From: Streptomyces sp. CB01635
Lineage (GTDB): Bacteria; Actinomycetota; Actinomycetes; Streptomycetales; Streptomycetaceae
NCBI RefSeq assembly: GCF_002803065.1
Contig: NZ_NNBL01000024.1
Span: 62,001-126,000 of the forward strand
DNA length: 64,000 nt
Direction of reading: 5' to 3'
Shown: piece after piece, positions 36,957 through 45,862 of the stretch
How the letters are laid out: every line of letters starts with the position of its first letter
How positions within the stretch are numbered: the stretch's first letter is position 1
Notes under the pieces: model-generated
Seen by the model: only the letters and a program-made list of their open reading frames with translations
Told to the model about the DNA's origin: nothing
Databases searched by the model: none
Program-made: the position numbers and the translations under genes

Positions 36957-38390
36957 ATGACCGATACCGCTGCCACCACACGCCTGTGGGGTGGGCGCTT
37001 CCGCAGCGCTCCGGATGAAGCACTGACAACGCTGTCCCGCTCCGATCCCAGCTACTTTGCTATGGCGCCCTACGACCTCGCCGGCTCCCGCTCCCATGCC
37101 CGCGAGCTGCACCGGGCCGGTCTCCTGGACGACGCCGAGCTGGCGACCCTGCTCGACGCCATCGACGTACTCGACGGCGAGTACCGGCGCGGGGAGGTCC
37201 ACCCGAACCTTGAGGACGAGGACGTCCACACGTTCCTGGAGCGGGTGCTCAGCGAGCGGCTCGGCGCGGTCGGCGGCAAGCTGCGCGCCGGACGCTCCCG
37301 CAACGACCAGGCTGCCAACGACCTGCGGCTCTACCTGCGCGACCAGGTGCGCAGGCTCGCCGAGGCCACGGTGGACCTGACGGACGCCCTGCTGGCCCAG
37401 ACCCGGCGGCACCGCGCGACCCCGGCCCCCGGCTTCACGCACCTGCAGCCCGCCCAGCCGATCACCTTCGGGCATCAACTCCTGGCGCATGCCCATGCGT
37501 TGGGCCGTGACATCGATCGGCTGCGTGACTGGGACCGGCGCAGCGCGCGGTCCCCGCTGGGCGCCGCGGCTCTCGCCGGATCGGCCATCGCCCTGACCCC
37601 GGAGCACTCCGCGCGCGAGCTGGGATACGAGCGCACCTGCGCCAACTCCATCGACGCGGTGGCCAGTCGGGACCACGTCGCCGAGTTCCTCTTCGTCGGC
37701 TCCATGCTCGCCGTCGACGTGTCCCGGCTCGCCGAGGAGATCTGCCTCTGGGCCAGCCGCCAGTTCCGCTGGATCGCGCTCGACGACCGCTTCGCCACCG
37801 GCTCGTCGATCATGCCGCAGAAGAAGAACCCGGACATCGCCGAGTTGGCCCGCGGCAAGGCGGGCCGTCTCACCGGCAATCTGACGGGGGTCCTCGGTGC
37901 GCTCAAGGGCCTTCCGCTCGCCTACAACCGGGATCTTGCCGAGGACAAGCGCGCCGCCTTCGACACGGTGGAGACGCTGCTCATGGTGCTGCCCGCGATG
38001 TCCGGGCTCGTCCGCACCTTCGTCGTCGACGAGAAGGAGCTGCGCGCGCAGGCCACCGCCGGATTCACCCTCGCCACCGAGATCGCGGACTGGCTGGCGC
38101 GGCGCGGCGTCCCGTTCAGCGAGGCCCACGAGATCACCGGGGCCGTCGTGCGGCTCTGTGAGGAGCGCGGGGTCGACCTGGAGGAGCTGAGCGACGAGGA
38201 CTACGCGGGCGTCGACGCCCGGCTCACGCCCGAGGTGCGCTCCGTCCTCTCCGTGGAAGCGGCCCTTGCCGCGCGCAGCGGACAGGGCGGCACCGCGCCC
38301 GTCCGAGTCGACGAGCAGATCGGGGAGTTGGTGGCACTCGTCGCCGAGCAGCGCGCGTGGGCCGCCGAGTACGCGGGCCCCCGCACATGA
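36957..38390 (+). CDS. Argininosuccinate-lyase-like C-N lyase (catabolic paralogue)
   Basis: 477-aa member of the aspartase/fumarase superfamily, closest in motifs to argininosuccinate lyase. AGRSRNDQ (111-118), FTHLQPAQPITFGH (160-173) and the mobile catalytic loop TGSSIMPQKKNPD (281-293, serine base S283) are intact. Members cleave a C-N bond to give fumarate. The position after PLGAAALAG, where ArgH usually has a TxxPIDR-like sequence, reads SAIALTPEHSARELGYE and is unusual. It heads an operon with an amino-acid importer, two NodB-like hydrolases and a MmgE/PrpD protein, and no arginine-synthesis gene. A degradative role on another N-succinyl-type compound is likely (inference). The ATG at 36957 follows CAGGGAGAC. 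Confidence 0.88.
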   Translation: MTDTAATTRLWGGRFRSAPDEALTTLSRSDPSYFAMAPYDLAGSRSHARELHRAGLLDDAELATLLDAIDVLDGEYRRGEVHPNLEDEDVHTFLERVLSERLGAVGGKLRAGRSRNDQAANDLRLYLRDQVRRLAEATVDLTDALLAQTRRHRATPAPGFTHLQPAQPITFGHQLLAHAHALGRDIDRLRDWDRRSARSPLGAAALAGSAIALTPEHSARELGYERTCANSIDAVASRDHVAEFLFVGSMLAVDVSRLAEEICLWASRQFRWIALDDRFATGSSIMPQKKNPDIAELARGKAGRLTGNLTGVLGALKGLPLAYNRDLAEDKRAAFDTVETLLMVLPAMSGLVRTFVVDEKELRAQATAGFTLATEIADWLARRGVPFSEAHEITGAVVRLCEERGVDLEELSDEDYAGVDARLTPEVRSVLSVEAALAARSGQGGTAPVRVDEQIGELVALVAEQRAWAAEYAGPRT

Positions 38391-38472
38391 GCACAGGCCG
38401 GTCCGTGCCTCCCACGCCTTTCCCTCCTGTTTGCCCACCGACACCGGGACACCCGGAGAAGAGAGCCAGGCC

Positions 38473-39387
38473 ATGTCCGAAGCAGTAGCGGCGGGCTCCG
38501 AAACCGTGGACACGAGCGAACTCGTCGCGGTGCCGCGCACCCACTACGGCCGGTGGATCGGCGCCCTCGCGGTCGTGGCCTTTCTGTGCTGGCTGGGCTA
38601 CGCCCTCGCCCACGCGGCGATCGACTGGGGCGTCGTCAAGGAGTACTTCACGATGGGCGTGCTCCTCAAGGGGCTCCTCATCAGCCTCGTCCTCACGGTC
38701 GTCGGCATGGTCATCGGCATCGTTCTCGGCGTGCTCGCCGCGGTGATGCGCCTTTCCCGAAACCCGGTCACCTCCGGCGTCGGCTGGCTGTACGTATGGG
38801 TGTTCCGAGGCACCCCGGTCTATCTGCAGCTGCTCGCCTGGTTCAACATCGGGCTTCTCTTCCCCTACGTGTCCCTGCCCGGCATCGGCGGCGCCCGCAC
38901 CGTCGACCTGGTCACCCCGTTCGTCGCCGCCGCCATCGGTCTCGGCCTCAACCAGGGCGCGTACACCTCCGAAGTGGTGCGAGCCGGCATGCTCTCCATC
39001 GACGAGGGGCAGACCGAGGCGGCCCAGGCGCTCGGCATGTCACGCCTGCGCACCCTGGGACAGATCGTGCTGCCGCAGGCGATGCGGGTGATCCTGCCGC
39101 CGATCGGCAATGAGACCATCGGCATGCTCAAGACGACCTCGCTCGCCTCGGCCATCGGTGTCAGCGAGATCCTCTCGGAGGCGCAGCACATCTACTTCGT
39201 CAACAACCGGATCATGGAACTGTTGATCGTGTGTGCCGTGTGGTATCTGGCTGCGGTCTCGGTCCTCTCGGTCGTCCAGTACTACCTGGAACGGCACTTC
39301 GCCAAGGGCAGCAGCAGTCGCGCGCTGCCCGCGACGCCTCTGCAGCGGCTGCGCACGGGCCTGAACCAGAAGAAGGCGGTCTCGTGA
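38473..39387 (+). CDS. Polar amino-acid ABC permease
   Basis: 304-aa inner-membrane permease of the HisM/GlnP type. An N-terminal cytoplasmic extension of about 30 residues precedes the first helix. The conserved VFRGTPVYLQL and EAA-like EAAQALGMSRLRTLGQIVLP segments are clear. A single permease gene implies a homodimeric channel. It lies 82 bp after the lyase, and its stop overlaps the ATPase start (TGATG). Confidence 0.93.
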   Translation: MSEAVAAGSETVDTSELVAVPRTHYGRWIGALAVVAFLCWLGYALAHAAIDWGVVKEYFTMGVLLKGLLISLVLTVVGMVIGIVLGVLAAVMRLSRNPVTSGVGWLYVWVFRGTPVYLQLLAWFNIGLLFPYVSLPGIGGARTVDLVTPFVAAAIGLGLNQGAYTSEVVRAGMLSIDEGQTEAAQALGMSRLRTLGQIVLPQAMRVILPPIGNETIGMLKTTSLASAIGVSEILSEAQHIYFVNNRIMELLIVCAVWYLAAVSVLSVVQYYLERHFAKGSSSRALPATPLQRLRTGLNQKKAVS

Positions 39388-40169
39388 TGAGCGTCACCAC
39401 GACCAACGAACGCGCCCTGGTGCGGGCCGAGTCGGTGCACAAGAGCTACGGCGACCTCCAGGTCCTCAGGGGCATCGACCTCGAGGTGCACCAGGGCGAG
39501 GTGGTGTGCCTGCTCGGCCCGTCCGGCTCGGGCAAGAGCACCTTCCTGCGCTGCATCAACCATCTCGAGCAGGTCAACTCGGGGCGGATCTGGGTCGGTG
39601 ACGAAGCCATCGGCTACCGGCAGCAGGGCAACAAGCTGCACGGGCTGAACGAGCGGGCCATCGCCCGGCAGCGCCGGCGCATCGGCATGGTCTTCCAGCG
39701 GTTCAACCTCTTCCCGCACATGACAGCCCTGGAGAACGTGATGGCGGCGCCCGTCGGCGTCAAGCGGGTGGCCCGCGAGGCCGCCCGCGAACGCGCCGTC
39801 GCCCTGCTCGGCAAGGTCGGGCTCAAGGACAAGTCGGACGCCTACCCGCGCCAGCTCTCCGGCGGGCAGCAGCAGCGGGTCGCCATCGCGCGCGCCCTCG
39901 CCATGCAACCCGACCTGATGCTCTTCGACGAGCCGACCTCCGCGCTCGACCCCGAGCTGGTCGGTGAAGTCCTCGACGTCATGAAGGACTTGGCGCGCAG
40001 CGGCCTGACGATGATGGTCGTCACCCATGAGATCGCCTTCGCCCGCGAGGTCGCAGACCGGGTGGCGTTCATGGACGGCGGCAAGGTCCTGGAGATCGGC
40101 CCGCCGTCCGAGATCCTCGGGAACCCTCAGCACCCGCGCACCCAGTCGTTCCTGGCGCGCGTCCTGTGA
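39387..40169 (+). CDS. Polar amino-acid ABC ATPase
   Basis: 260-aa GlnQ-type ATPase. Walker A is GPSGSGKST, the Q-loop region is GMVFQRFNLFPHMT, the signature LSGGQQQRVAIARALA and Walker B LMLFDEPTSALD. The ATG overlaps the permease stop, so the two are coupled. It energises uptake of the substrate of this operon. Confidence 0.95.
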   Translation: MSVTTTNERALVRAESVHKSYGDLQVLRGIDLEVHQGEVVCLLGPSGSGKSTFLRCINHLEQVNSGRIWVGDEAIGYRQQGNKLHGLNERAIARQRRRIGMVFQRFNLFPHMTALENVMAAPVGVKRVAREAARERAVALLGKVGLKDKSDAYPRQLSGGQQQRVAIARALAMQPDLMLFDEPTSALDPELVGEVLDVMKDLARSGLTMMVVTHEIAFAREVADRVAFMDGGKVLEIGPPSEILGNPQHPRTQSFLARVL

Positions 40170-40192
40170 GCCGCACGTCGGCAGGAGAAGTC

Positions 40193-41065
40193 ATGTCCCG
40201 TCCGATCCGCGCGCTCGTGTCCGTCGCCGTCTGCCTCGGTGCGACGGCCGCCCTGACCGGCTGCGTCAGCACCACCCTGCCCGCATCCGCCGGCGGCCAG
40301 GGCGGCCTCCCGCCCTCCGTCGTCGACGGCAAGGAGCTCAAGGTCGGCCTGTCGCCCGACTTCCCGCCCATGGAGTACCGCGACGGGAAGACCAACCGCC
40401 TGGTGGGCGTCGACGTCGACCTGGCCCGGGCGCTCGGCGACGAACTCGGCCTCAAGGTCACGTTCGTGGAGCAGCGCTTCGACCAGCTGATGAACTCGGT
40501 CGCGACCTCCCGCGTCGACCTGGTGATGTCCGGTATCTCCGACACGGTGGAGCGTCAGGAGACCGTGGACTTCGTCGACTACTTCGACACGGTCGGCCGC
40601 CTCTACACCCTGCCCTCGCGGGCCGGCGACTTCCGTACCGCCGCAGACGTGTGCGGCCGCAAGCTGGCCGTCAGCAAGACCACCGACTACTACGGTCAGG
40701 CCCTCGCCTTCAACAAGAAGTACTGCACCGGCAAGGGGAAGCCGGCCGTGCAGATCCTGCCGACCGACTCCGGCGCCGCAGCCCGCCTCCAACTGGAGCA
40801 GAAGCGCGCGGACGTCGCCATCCAGGGCGGCGAGAACTTGGCCTTCTTCGACCGCACCGAACCCGGCCGGTTCCGCGCGGTCCTCGAGCCGATGCCCGCG
40901 AAACCGTTCGCCGCCGTGGTCAAGAAGGACGACAGACCCATGGCGGCGCTGGTGATGAAGGGGCTGCGCAAGCTGCGGGCCGACGGAACGTACCAGCGCA
41001 TCCTCAAGAAGGCCGGCCTGTCCTACGGATCAACCGTGCCGAAGTTCAACGGAGTTGAGGGCTGA
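40193..41065 (+). CDS. Amino-acid ABC solute-binding lipoprotein
   Basis: 290-aa extracellular lipoprotein of SBP family 3. The lipobox is AALTGC. The binding fold shows LKVGLSPDFPPMEYRD, LVGVDVDLARALGDELG and the ligand-contact region VMSGISDTVERQETVDFVDY. The Thr/Asp/Arg contacts to an alpha-amino-acid moiety are partly conserved (SGISDT, R in VERQ), so the ligand probably has an amino-acid-like group. The ATG at 40193 follows GGAGAAG. A GTG at 40166 would overlap the ATPase gene. Confidence 0.92.
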   Translation: MSRPIRALVSVAVCLGATAALTGCVSTTLPASAGGQGGLPPSVVDGKELKVGLSPDFPPMEYRDGKTNRLVGVDVDLARALGDELGLKVTFVEQRFDQLMNSVATSRVDLVMSGISDTVERQETVDFVDYFDTVGRLYTLPSRAGDFRTAADVCGRKLAVSKTTDYYGQALAFNKKYCTGKGKPAVQILPTDSGAAARLQLEQKRADVAIQGGENLAFFDRTEPGRFRAVLEPMPAKPFAAVVKKDDRPMAALVMKGLRKLRADGTYQRILKKAGLSYGSTVPKFNGVEG

Positions 41066-41068
41066 CTC

Positions 41069-41941
41069 ATGCACACCCCCGCAGACCCGCGCCCGCCGCG
41101 CTGGCCGCACGGGCGCCGCAGCGCGGTCGCCCTCGCCTTCGACCTGGACGGCCCCACAGGCGGAGCCATGCTCGACGGTTCCCTGTGGGACCGGCCCGGC
41201 TACTTCGCCCTGGGCGGCTACGGCCCGCACCGGGCGCTGCCCCGCCTGCTCGACCTCCTCGACGACGGCGGTGTCCCCGCCACGTTCTTCACCCCCGCCT
41301 GGGTGGTGGAGCACTGGCCGCAGGCTTGCCGTCAGATCGTCGAGCGCGGTCACGAGGTCGCCCACCACGGCTACCGCCACGAGTGCTACTACGACCTGAC
41401 GGCCGACGAGCAGGCGGACGTCATCACCCGCAGCCAGCGCGTGTTCCGCGACGTCCTGGGCACCGAGGCCACCGGCTTCCGCTCCCCGTCCGGCGACTGG
41501 CACCCCGAGACTCCGCGCATCCTGCGCGACCACGGGTTCCGCTATTCGAGCTCGATGCGCGGCGACGACCGCCCCTACCGGCACACCGTCGACGGCGTCA
41601 CCACCGACCTGGTGGAGATCCCGGCGCGCTGGGACCTCGACGACTATGCCTTCCTCGCCTACCACCGCAACCCCGACTACCCCAGCGGCCAGGACCGGAT
41701 CGCCAGTTACGCGTTGGCGCTCGACAACTGGAAGCGCGAGTTCGACGGATACCGCGCCGAAGGGCTCTGCCTGACCACTCTCTTCCACCCGAAGGTCTCG
41801 GGCAGGCCGGGCCGGCTGCTGATCCTGGAGGAACTGATCGCCCACATGCGGGCACACGACGACGTCTGGTTCGCGCGCTGTGACGACGTGGCCGACTGGT
41901 GGATCGAGAGCGGGCAGGGAGCGCAGGTGGCGGCCGCATGA
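41069..41941 (+). CDS. NodB/PuuE-like hydrolase 1
   Basis: 290-aa cytoplasmic enzyme of the polysaccharide-deacetylase fold. The metal motif is split as FDLDGPTGG near residue 28 and HEVAHHGYRHE near 95-105. The lack of a signal peptide and the length match the allantoinase (PuuE) and cyclic-imide hydrolase branch rather than wall deacetylases. It begins 3 bases after the binding-protein stop and overlaps the next gene by 4 bases. Within this operon it probably opens a cyclic imide, ureide or amide of the imported compound (inference). Confidence 0.85.
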   Translation: MHTPADPRPPRWPHGRRSAVALAFDLDGPTGGAMLDGSLWDRPGYFALGGYGPHRALPRLLDLLDDGGVPATFFTPAWVVEHWPQACRQIVERGHEVAHHGYRHECYYDLTADEQADVITRSQRVFRDVLGTEATGFRSPSGDWHPETPRILRDHGFRYSSSMRGDDRPYRHTVDGVTTDLVEIPARWDLDDYAFLAYHRNPDYPSGQDRIASYALALDNWKREFDGYRAEGLCLTTLFHPKVSGRPGRLLILEELIAHMRAHDDVWFARCDDVADWWIESGQGAQVAAA

Positions 41942-42834
41942 AGGAGATCCGAGGCCGTTGGCCGAACGGCGCCCGCGCCGCCGTCATGATCAGCGTCGAC
42001 CACGACGCCGATCTCGCCATCCTCAGCGGCTCGCCCGCCACTGCGGACCGGGGCAAGACCCTGTCCGTCGGCAGGTACGGAACCGACCGCGGCATCGACC
42101 GGCTGCTCGGCCTCTTTGCCGAACTCGTCGTCCCCGCCACGTGGTTCGTGCCGGGACGCAACGCCGAGAGGCACCCAGAGGCAGTGCGACGCATCGCCGC
42201 GGCCGGGCACGAACTCGCCTGTCACGGCGATACGCACGAGGACTTCCAGGACCTGACGCTCGACGAACAGACCCGCGCCGCCCGCGACGGAGCCGACCGG
42301 CTGCGCCAGGTGACCGGCTCGAATGTGCGCGGATTCCGCACCCCGGCGGGGGAGTGGAAGCCGGGTCTCGGCAGTCGGCTCACCGGATTCGGCATCGACT
42401 GGTCCTCGTCGTCACCCGGCGACGACCTGCCCTACCTCCACCCCGGCACGCACGGTGTCGTCGAGATCCCGGTCCAGTACGAACTCGAGGATCACCAGTA
42501 CTTCTTCTTCAACCTCGAACCGCCCTTCCCGACGGGGCAGTCGCGCATCGCGTCGTACGCACACGTCCTCGGCAACTGGACCCAGGAGTTCACCGCGTAC
42601 CACCGCTTCGGGCTCTGCTACGTGCTGCGCCTGCACCCCGAGGTGACGGGCACGCCGGGCAGGATCGGACTCGTCCGGGAGCTCATCACCCACATCCAAG
42701 GCCACCCGGACGTCTGGCTCGCCACCGGATCGCAGATCGCCGACCGGTGGCGGGCGCAGCACCCGGCCAACGACCCAGGACACCCCGCCGACCTGTTCGC
42801 ACGGCTGACGGCGGACCGGGAGGGCGCCGCATGA
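41938..42834 (+). CDS. NodB/PuuE-like hydrolase 2
   Basis: 298-aa paralogue of the preceding enzyme, also without signal peptide. The first motif is ISVDHDADL and the second CHGDTHEDF. The segments FRTPAGEWKPG and VEIPVQYELEDHQYFFF parallel the first copy's FRSPSGDWHPE and VEIPARWDLDDYAFLAY. The two may form a heteromer or act on successive amide bonds. The ATG at 41938 overlaps the upstream stop and the end overlaps the MmgE/PrpD gene, so all three are coupled. Confidence 0.85.
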   Translation: MKEIRGRWPNGARAAVMISVDHDADLAILSGSPATADRGKTLSVGRYGTDRGIDRLLGLFAELVVPATWFVPGRNAERHPEAVRRIAAAGHELACHGDTHEDFQDLTLDEQTRAARDGADRLRQVTGSNVRGFRTPAGEWKPGLGSRLTGFGIDWSSSSPGDDLPYLHPGTHGVVEIPVQYELEDHQYFFFNLEPPFPTGQSRIASYAHVLGNWTQEFTAYHRFGLCYVLRLHPEVTGTPGRIGLVRELITHIQGHPDVWLATGSQIADRWRAQHPANDPGHPADLFARLTADREGAA

Positions 42835-44189
42835 CCGCCGCGTCGTTGGACCATCTCGCGGACCTGATTGCCGACACCACGTACGACGATCTGCCGGACG
42901 CCGTCATGCGCAAGGCGACCGTTCACCTCCTGGACACGCTGGGCGCCGGGCTCGCCGGGGCGCACAGCGAGGAGACCCGGATCGCGCTGTCGGTGCTCGG
43001 CGACGAGCGGGGCGACTGCCCGGTGTGGGGGACGGGAGAGCGGCTCACCCCCAGAGCGGCCGCTCTGGTGAACGGCATCTCCAGCCACGCCTACGAAGTC
43101 GACGACACCGGCGGCTGCGACCACTCGGGCGCGGTCGTCGTACCCGCCGCGCTCGCGGCTGCCGACGCCAGTACCTCCCCGGTGAGCGGCGCCCGCCTGC
43201 TCACCGCGATCGTCCTCGGCTACGACGTGGGCCGCCGGATGCTCGAAGCACTCGGCGGCTACGAGGCGCACAACGGGGCAGGCTGGCACTCCACCGGAAC
43301 CTGCGGTCCCTTCGGTGCGGCAGCCGCCGCGGCACACGTCCTCGGCCTCCCCGCCCGAGAGACGCAGGCGGCCCTCGGCCTGGCCTCCAGCGGCAGCGCG
43401 GGACTGTGGGCCTTCGTCCACGACGGAGCCATGGCCAAACGCCTGCACGCGGGCCGCGCCGCCGAGAGCGGTCTGCTCGCGGCACGCCTCGCGGCCGCCG
43501 GGATGACGGGCCCTTCGACGCTGCTCGACGACACCTGGGGCGGTCTGCTCACCACTTACGCCGGCCAGGAGGCCGAACCGGCTGCGCTAACCAAGGAGTT
43601 GGGCCGCAACTGGAAGATCATGCGCAGTTCTCTCAAGCCATACGCCTCGTGCCGCGGCACCCACTCGTCCGTCGACGCGCTGCTCGCGATCATGGCCGAG
43701 CAGCGGCTGGACGCGGCCGACATAGCCTCCGTCCACGTGCGCCTCAGCCCGTTCCTTCACGGCATGTGCGGGGGCCGGTCGACCGCGACGCTGGCCGCGG
43801 CGCAGCTGAGCCTTCCCTACGCGGTGGCCGCCGTACTCGCCCATGGGCATGCGGGACTCGACGCGTACGCGCAGGAGCATAGGACCGGGTCTGAGCTGCG
43901 CGCCGCCATGGAGCGGATCGCACTCGAGGTCGACGAGGAGATGCCGGCCACCGAGGAACCGGTCGTCACCGTGACCGGTACCGCCGGGCGATGCTGGGCG
44001 CGACGGATCACCCAGGCCAGCGGCTCGCCGGGGAACCCGCTCACCGAGCCAGTCGTCCGCGAGAAGTTCCGTGCACTGGCCGGGCGGGTCCTCGCACCGG
44101 AACGGACACGGGTGCTGGAGGACGCCGCGTTCGGCATGGCCGCGACGGGCGATGTGCGCGAGCTCGCAGGGCTGTTGGCAGGCGCGTAA
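42831..44189 (+). CDS. MmgE/PrpD-family protein
   Basis: 452-aa cytoplasmic enzyme. The N-terminal helical domain carries HAYEVDDTGGCDHSGAVVVP and the region around GWHSTGTCGPFGAAAAAA, both family landmarks. The C-terminal alpha/beta part has PYASCRGTHSSVDAL. The family includes 2-methylcitrate dehydratase, cis-aconitate decarboxylase and iminodisuccinate epimerase. No propionate-cycle genes are near. Paired with a C-N lyase that would release fumarate, an epimerase role on an N-linked disuccinate is attractive (inference). Last gene of the operon. Confidence 0.88.
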   Translation: MTAASLDHLADLIADTTYDDLPDAVMRKATVHLLDTLGAGLAGAHSEETRIALSVLGDERGDCPVWGTGERLTPRAAALVNGISSHAYEVDDTGGCDHSGAVVVPAALAAADASTSPVSGARLLTAIVLGYDVGRRMLEALGGYEAHNGAGWHSTGTCGPFGAAAAAAHVLGLPARETQAALGLASSGSAGLWAFVHDGAMAKRLHAGRAAESGLLAARLAAAGMTGPSTLLDDTWGGLLTTYAGQEAEPAALTKELGRNWKIMRSSLKPYASCRGTHSSVDALLAIMAEQRLDAADIASVHVRLSPFLHGMCGGRSTATLAAAQLSLPYAVAAVLAHGHAGLDAYAQEHRTGSELRAAMERIALEVDEEMPATEEPVVTVTGTAGRCWARRITQASGSPGNPLTEPVVREKFRALAGRVLAPERTRVLEDAAFGMAATGDVRELAGLLAGA

Positions 44190-44571
44190 GGCGCGCGAAT
44201 CAGGGCGCGGCTCGGGTTGCGGGTGCCGCTGAGTCGGAGTCGGTCTTGTCGGGGTCCAGGAGTGTGTCGACTGCTCCACGCGATGGTCGAATCGGGGCGG
44301 AACGGGGCCTTGTCCACCCGGTAGGGCAATTCCCCCAACTTGAGGACCAGATGGATACCTGTGTCGTCGGCACGGACAGTACCGACCGCATGGACGCTGC
44401 CGGCCACCGCCTCACCGAACTCGCCGACCCCGACCAGCTCGCCACCGGCCGCAGCGCCCTCGTCGGCAACCGCCTCGAAGGTCGTCGATAGCCCCGGACG
44501 GACCAACACGATCGGTAGATTGCTGCGTTGAGGCCAATCTGTGGCGGTGGCCGACCGTGCGCTGCCAACAT
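44190..44571. other. Spacer after the lyase operon
   Basis: About 380 bp. Short frames occur on both strands (for example a leftward one with LGELPYRVDKAPFRPD near 44320), but none has a ribosome site or known motif. It may contain gene scraps. Confidence 0.35.
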
Positions 44572-45372
44572 ATGGACATGCCCTCGCCGTACGCCCACAT
44601 CAAGCGGTACTACGGATGCCGCTTCGGCCGCGCTCAACTCAACAAGCTTTCAGACATGGTTGAGGATGACCTGCCTCCGGGATCGGTGTCCTTCGCCACT
44701 CAATTTGGCACGTCTCCCTTTCGGGCCGGCTCCTTGGCTGCCCTCGTGGCCGACGTGGAGGCTTCGCCCGATGTAGCGGTCAACCGGCCCTGGGACAACC
44801 TAACCATCGCGGTGCAAGGGCCCGCTCCCGACTCGGTATGCAAGATCGAAATAGACTCTGACCGCACGGCATTGGCAGTCGAGACTCCCACTGACTCAAC
44901 GTGGGCGCGTGGCATCGAAGCCCGCGTAAGTGAATTCCTGACCGCGCAGGCCGCTGGGCGCCTGGAACAGCCCAGTCCTCCATCCGCCAAGAGGCTGCGT
45001 ACCTCCATCTACGGCATCCTGCTCTGGGCTTTCGCCCTGTGGTACAGCACTACCGTGTACCCCGGCTATCAGGAGGAAGTGGTACTCGCGAACGGCAAGC
45101 GCGCGCTGACCCAGGCCAGTGGCGAGGCCCCTACAAGCGGGCTGATAGTGCTGAGCGCACTCATCCTGTGGTGCCTCAGTGGGGCCGTTCGGCACTTTGT
45201 CAGGATGCGGGGTGACAAGGCGGCCCTGGCCGTGACTGCCGATCTGCCGACGGGGAACACCTGGCACCGCCTTTCCTCTACCGACAAGATCGCGACTGTT
45301 GGTGCCGTGCTGGCGGGACTAGCCATGGTGGGGACCCTCGTGTCTGCAGGCGCGGATGTGCTTAAGCCGTGA
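44572..45372 (+). CDS. Membrane protein of unknown function, lower GC
   Basis: 266 aa. An N-terminal soluble region of about 150 residues (YAHIKRYYGCRFGRAQL) is followed by three predicted membrane helices (SIYGILLWAFALWYSTTVYP, GLIVLSALILWCLSGAV, TVGAVLAGLAMVGTLVSAG). Codon use is visibly less GC-biased than in the neighbours, for example ACAAGCTTTCAGACATGG near its start, suggesting recent acquisition. No family recognised. It lies between the lyase operon and an integrase scar. Confidence 0.6.
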   Translation: MDMPSPYAHIKRYYGCRFGRAQLNKLSDMVEDDLPPGSVSFATQFGTSPFRAGSLAALVADVEASPDVAVNRPWDNLTIAVQGPAPDSVCKIEIDSDRTALAVETPTDSTWARGIEARVSEFLTAQAAGRLEQPSPPSAKRLRTSIYGILLWAFALWYSTTVYPGYQEEVVLANGKRALTQASGEAPTSGLIVLSALILWCLSGAVRHFVRMRGDKAALAVTADLPTGNTWHRLSSTDKIATVGAVLAGLAMVGTLVSAGADVLKP

Positions 45373-45429
45373 GGCAACAGCCGCATGACCCCGCCGAAAC
45401 GGCCTGATAAAGACAACGGCCCCAACACT

Positions 45430-45650
45430 GCGGGTGCCGGTGGTGACGCGGGGTGAGATGGCGACCCAGTTGCGCCTCGATCGGGTCTTGGGGGTGGTGA
45501 GGACGAGGCGGTTGTTGTTGATGGCGGAGAGTGTGGAGCGCACGTAGAGGACGCCCTGGTCGAGGTGGATGGCGTCCCAGTAGAGGCCGAGGGCTTCGCC
45601 CTTGCGCATGCCGGTGCCGATGAGCACCCTCGTCCGCCGTGCAGCGCTCC
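45430..45650 (-). pseudogene. Tyrosine-recombinase (phage-type integrase) fragment
   Basis: The leftward reading VLIGTGMRKGEALGLYWDAI, then QGVLYVRSTLSAINNNRLVL and TPKTRSRRNWVAISPRV is the central part of actinophage or ICE integrases, containing the first catalytic Arg (GMRKGEALGL). The His/Arg/Tyr C-terminal part and the N-terminal domain are missing. No adjacent tRNA is visible. It marks an old integration or excision event. The rest of 45373-45862 holds nothing else I can name. Confidence 0.75.
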
Positions 45651-45862
45651 CTGATGACATACGCCCTGCGCTCGTGGCCGGCGGCTGACCGAGCACGCCG
45701 CGACCAACTCGCCCGCGCGGACACCCTCGACCCCCGACGGTAGCGCTACAACGCGCGCAGGACGGCGCCATACGCCGCACTGTGACTCCTGGGGCGGGTG
45801 AGTGAGTGGGGAGAGAACGCGTCCCCTCGGATCCGGCCGGAGGCCCGCCGTTTCGACGTGCG

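Noticed and set aside
42831..44189. 2-methylcitrate dehydratase for propionate catabolism
   Set aside because: No methylcitrate synthase or lyase nearby. Operon context points to nitrogen-containing substrates.
45430..45650. Active integrative element
   Set aside because: Only the central integrase fragment remains. No attachment site, tRNA or excisionase seen.
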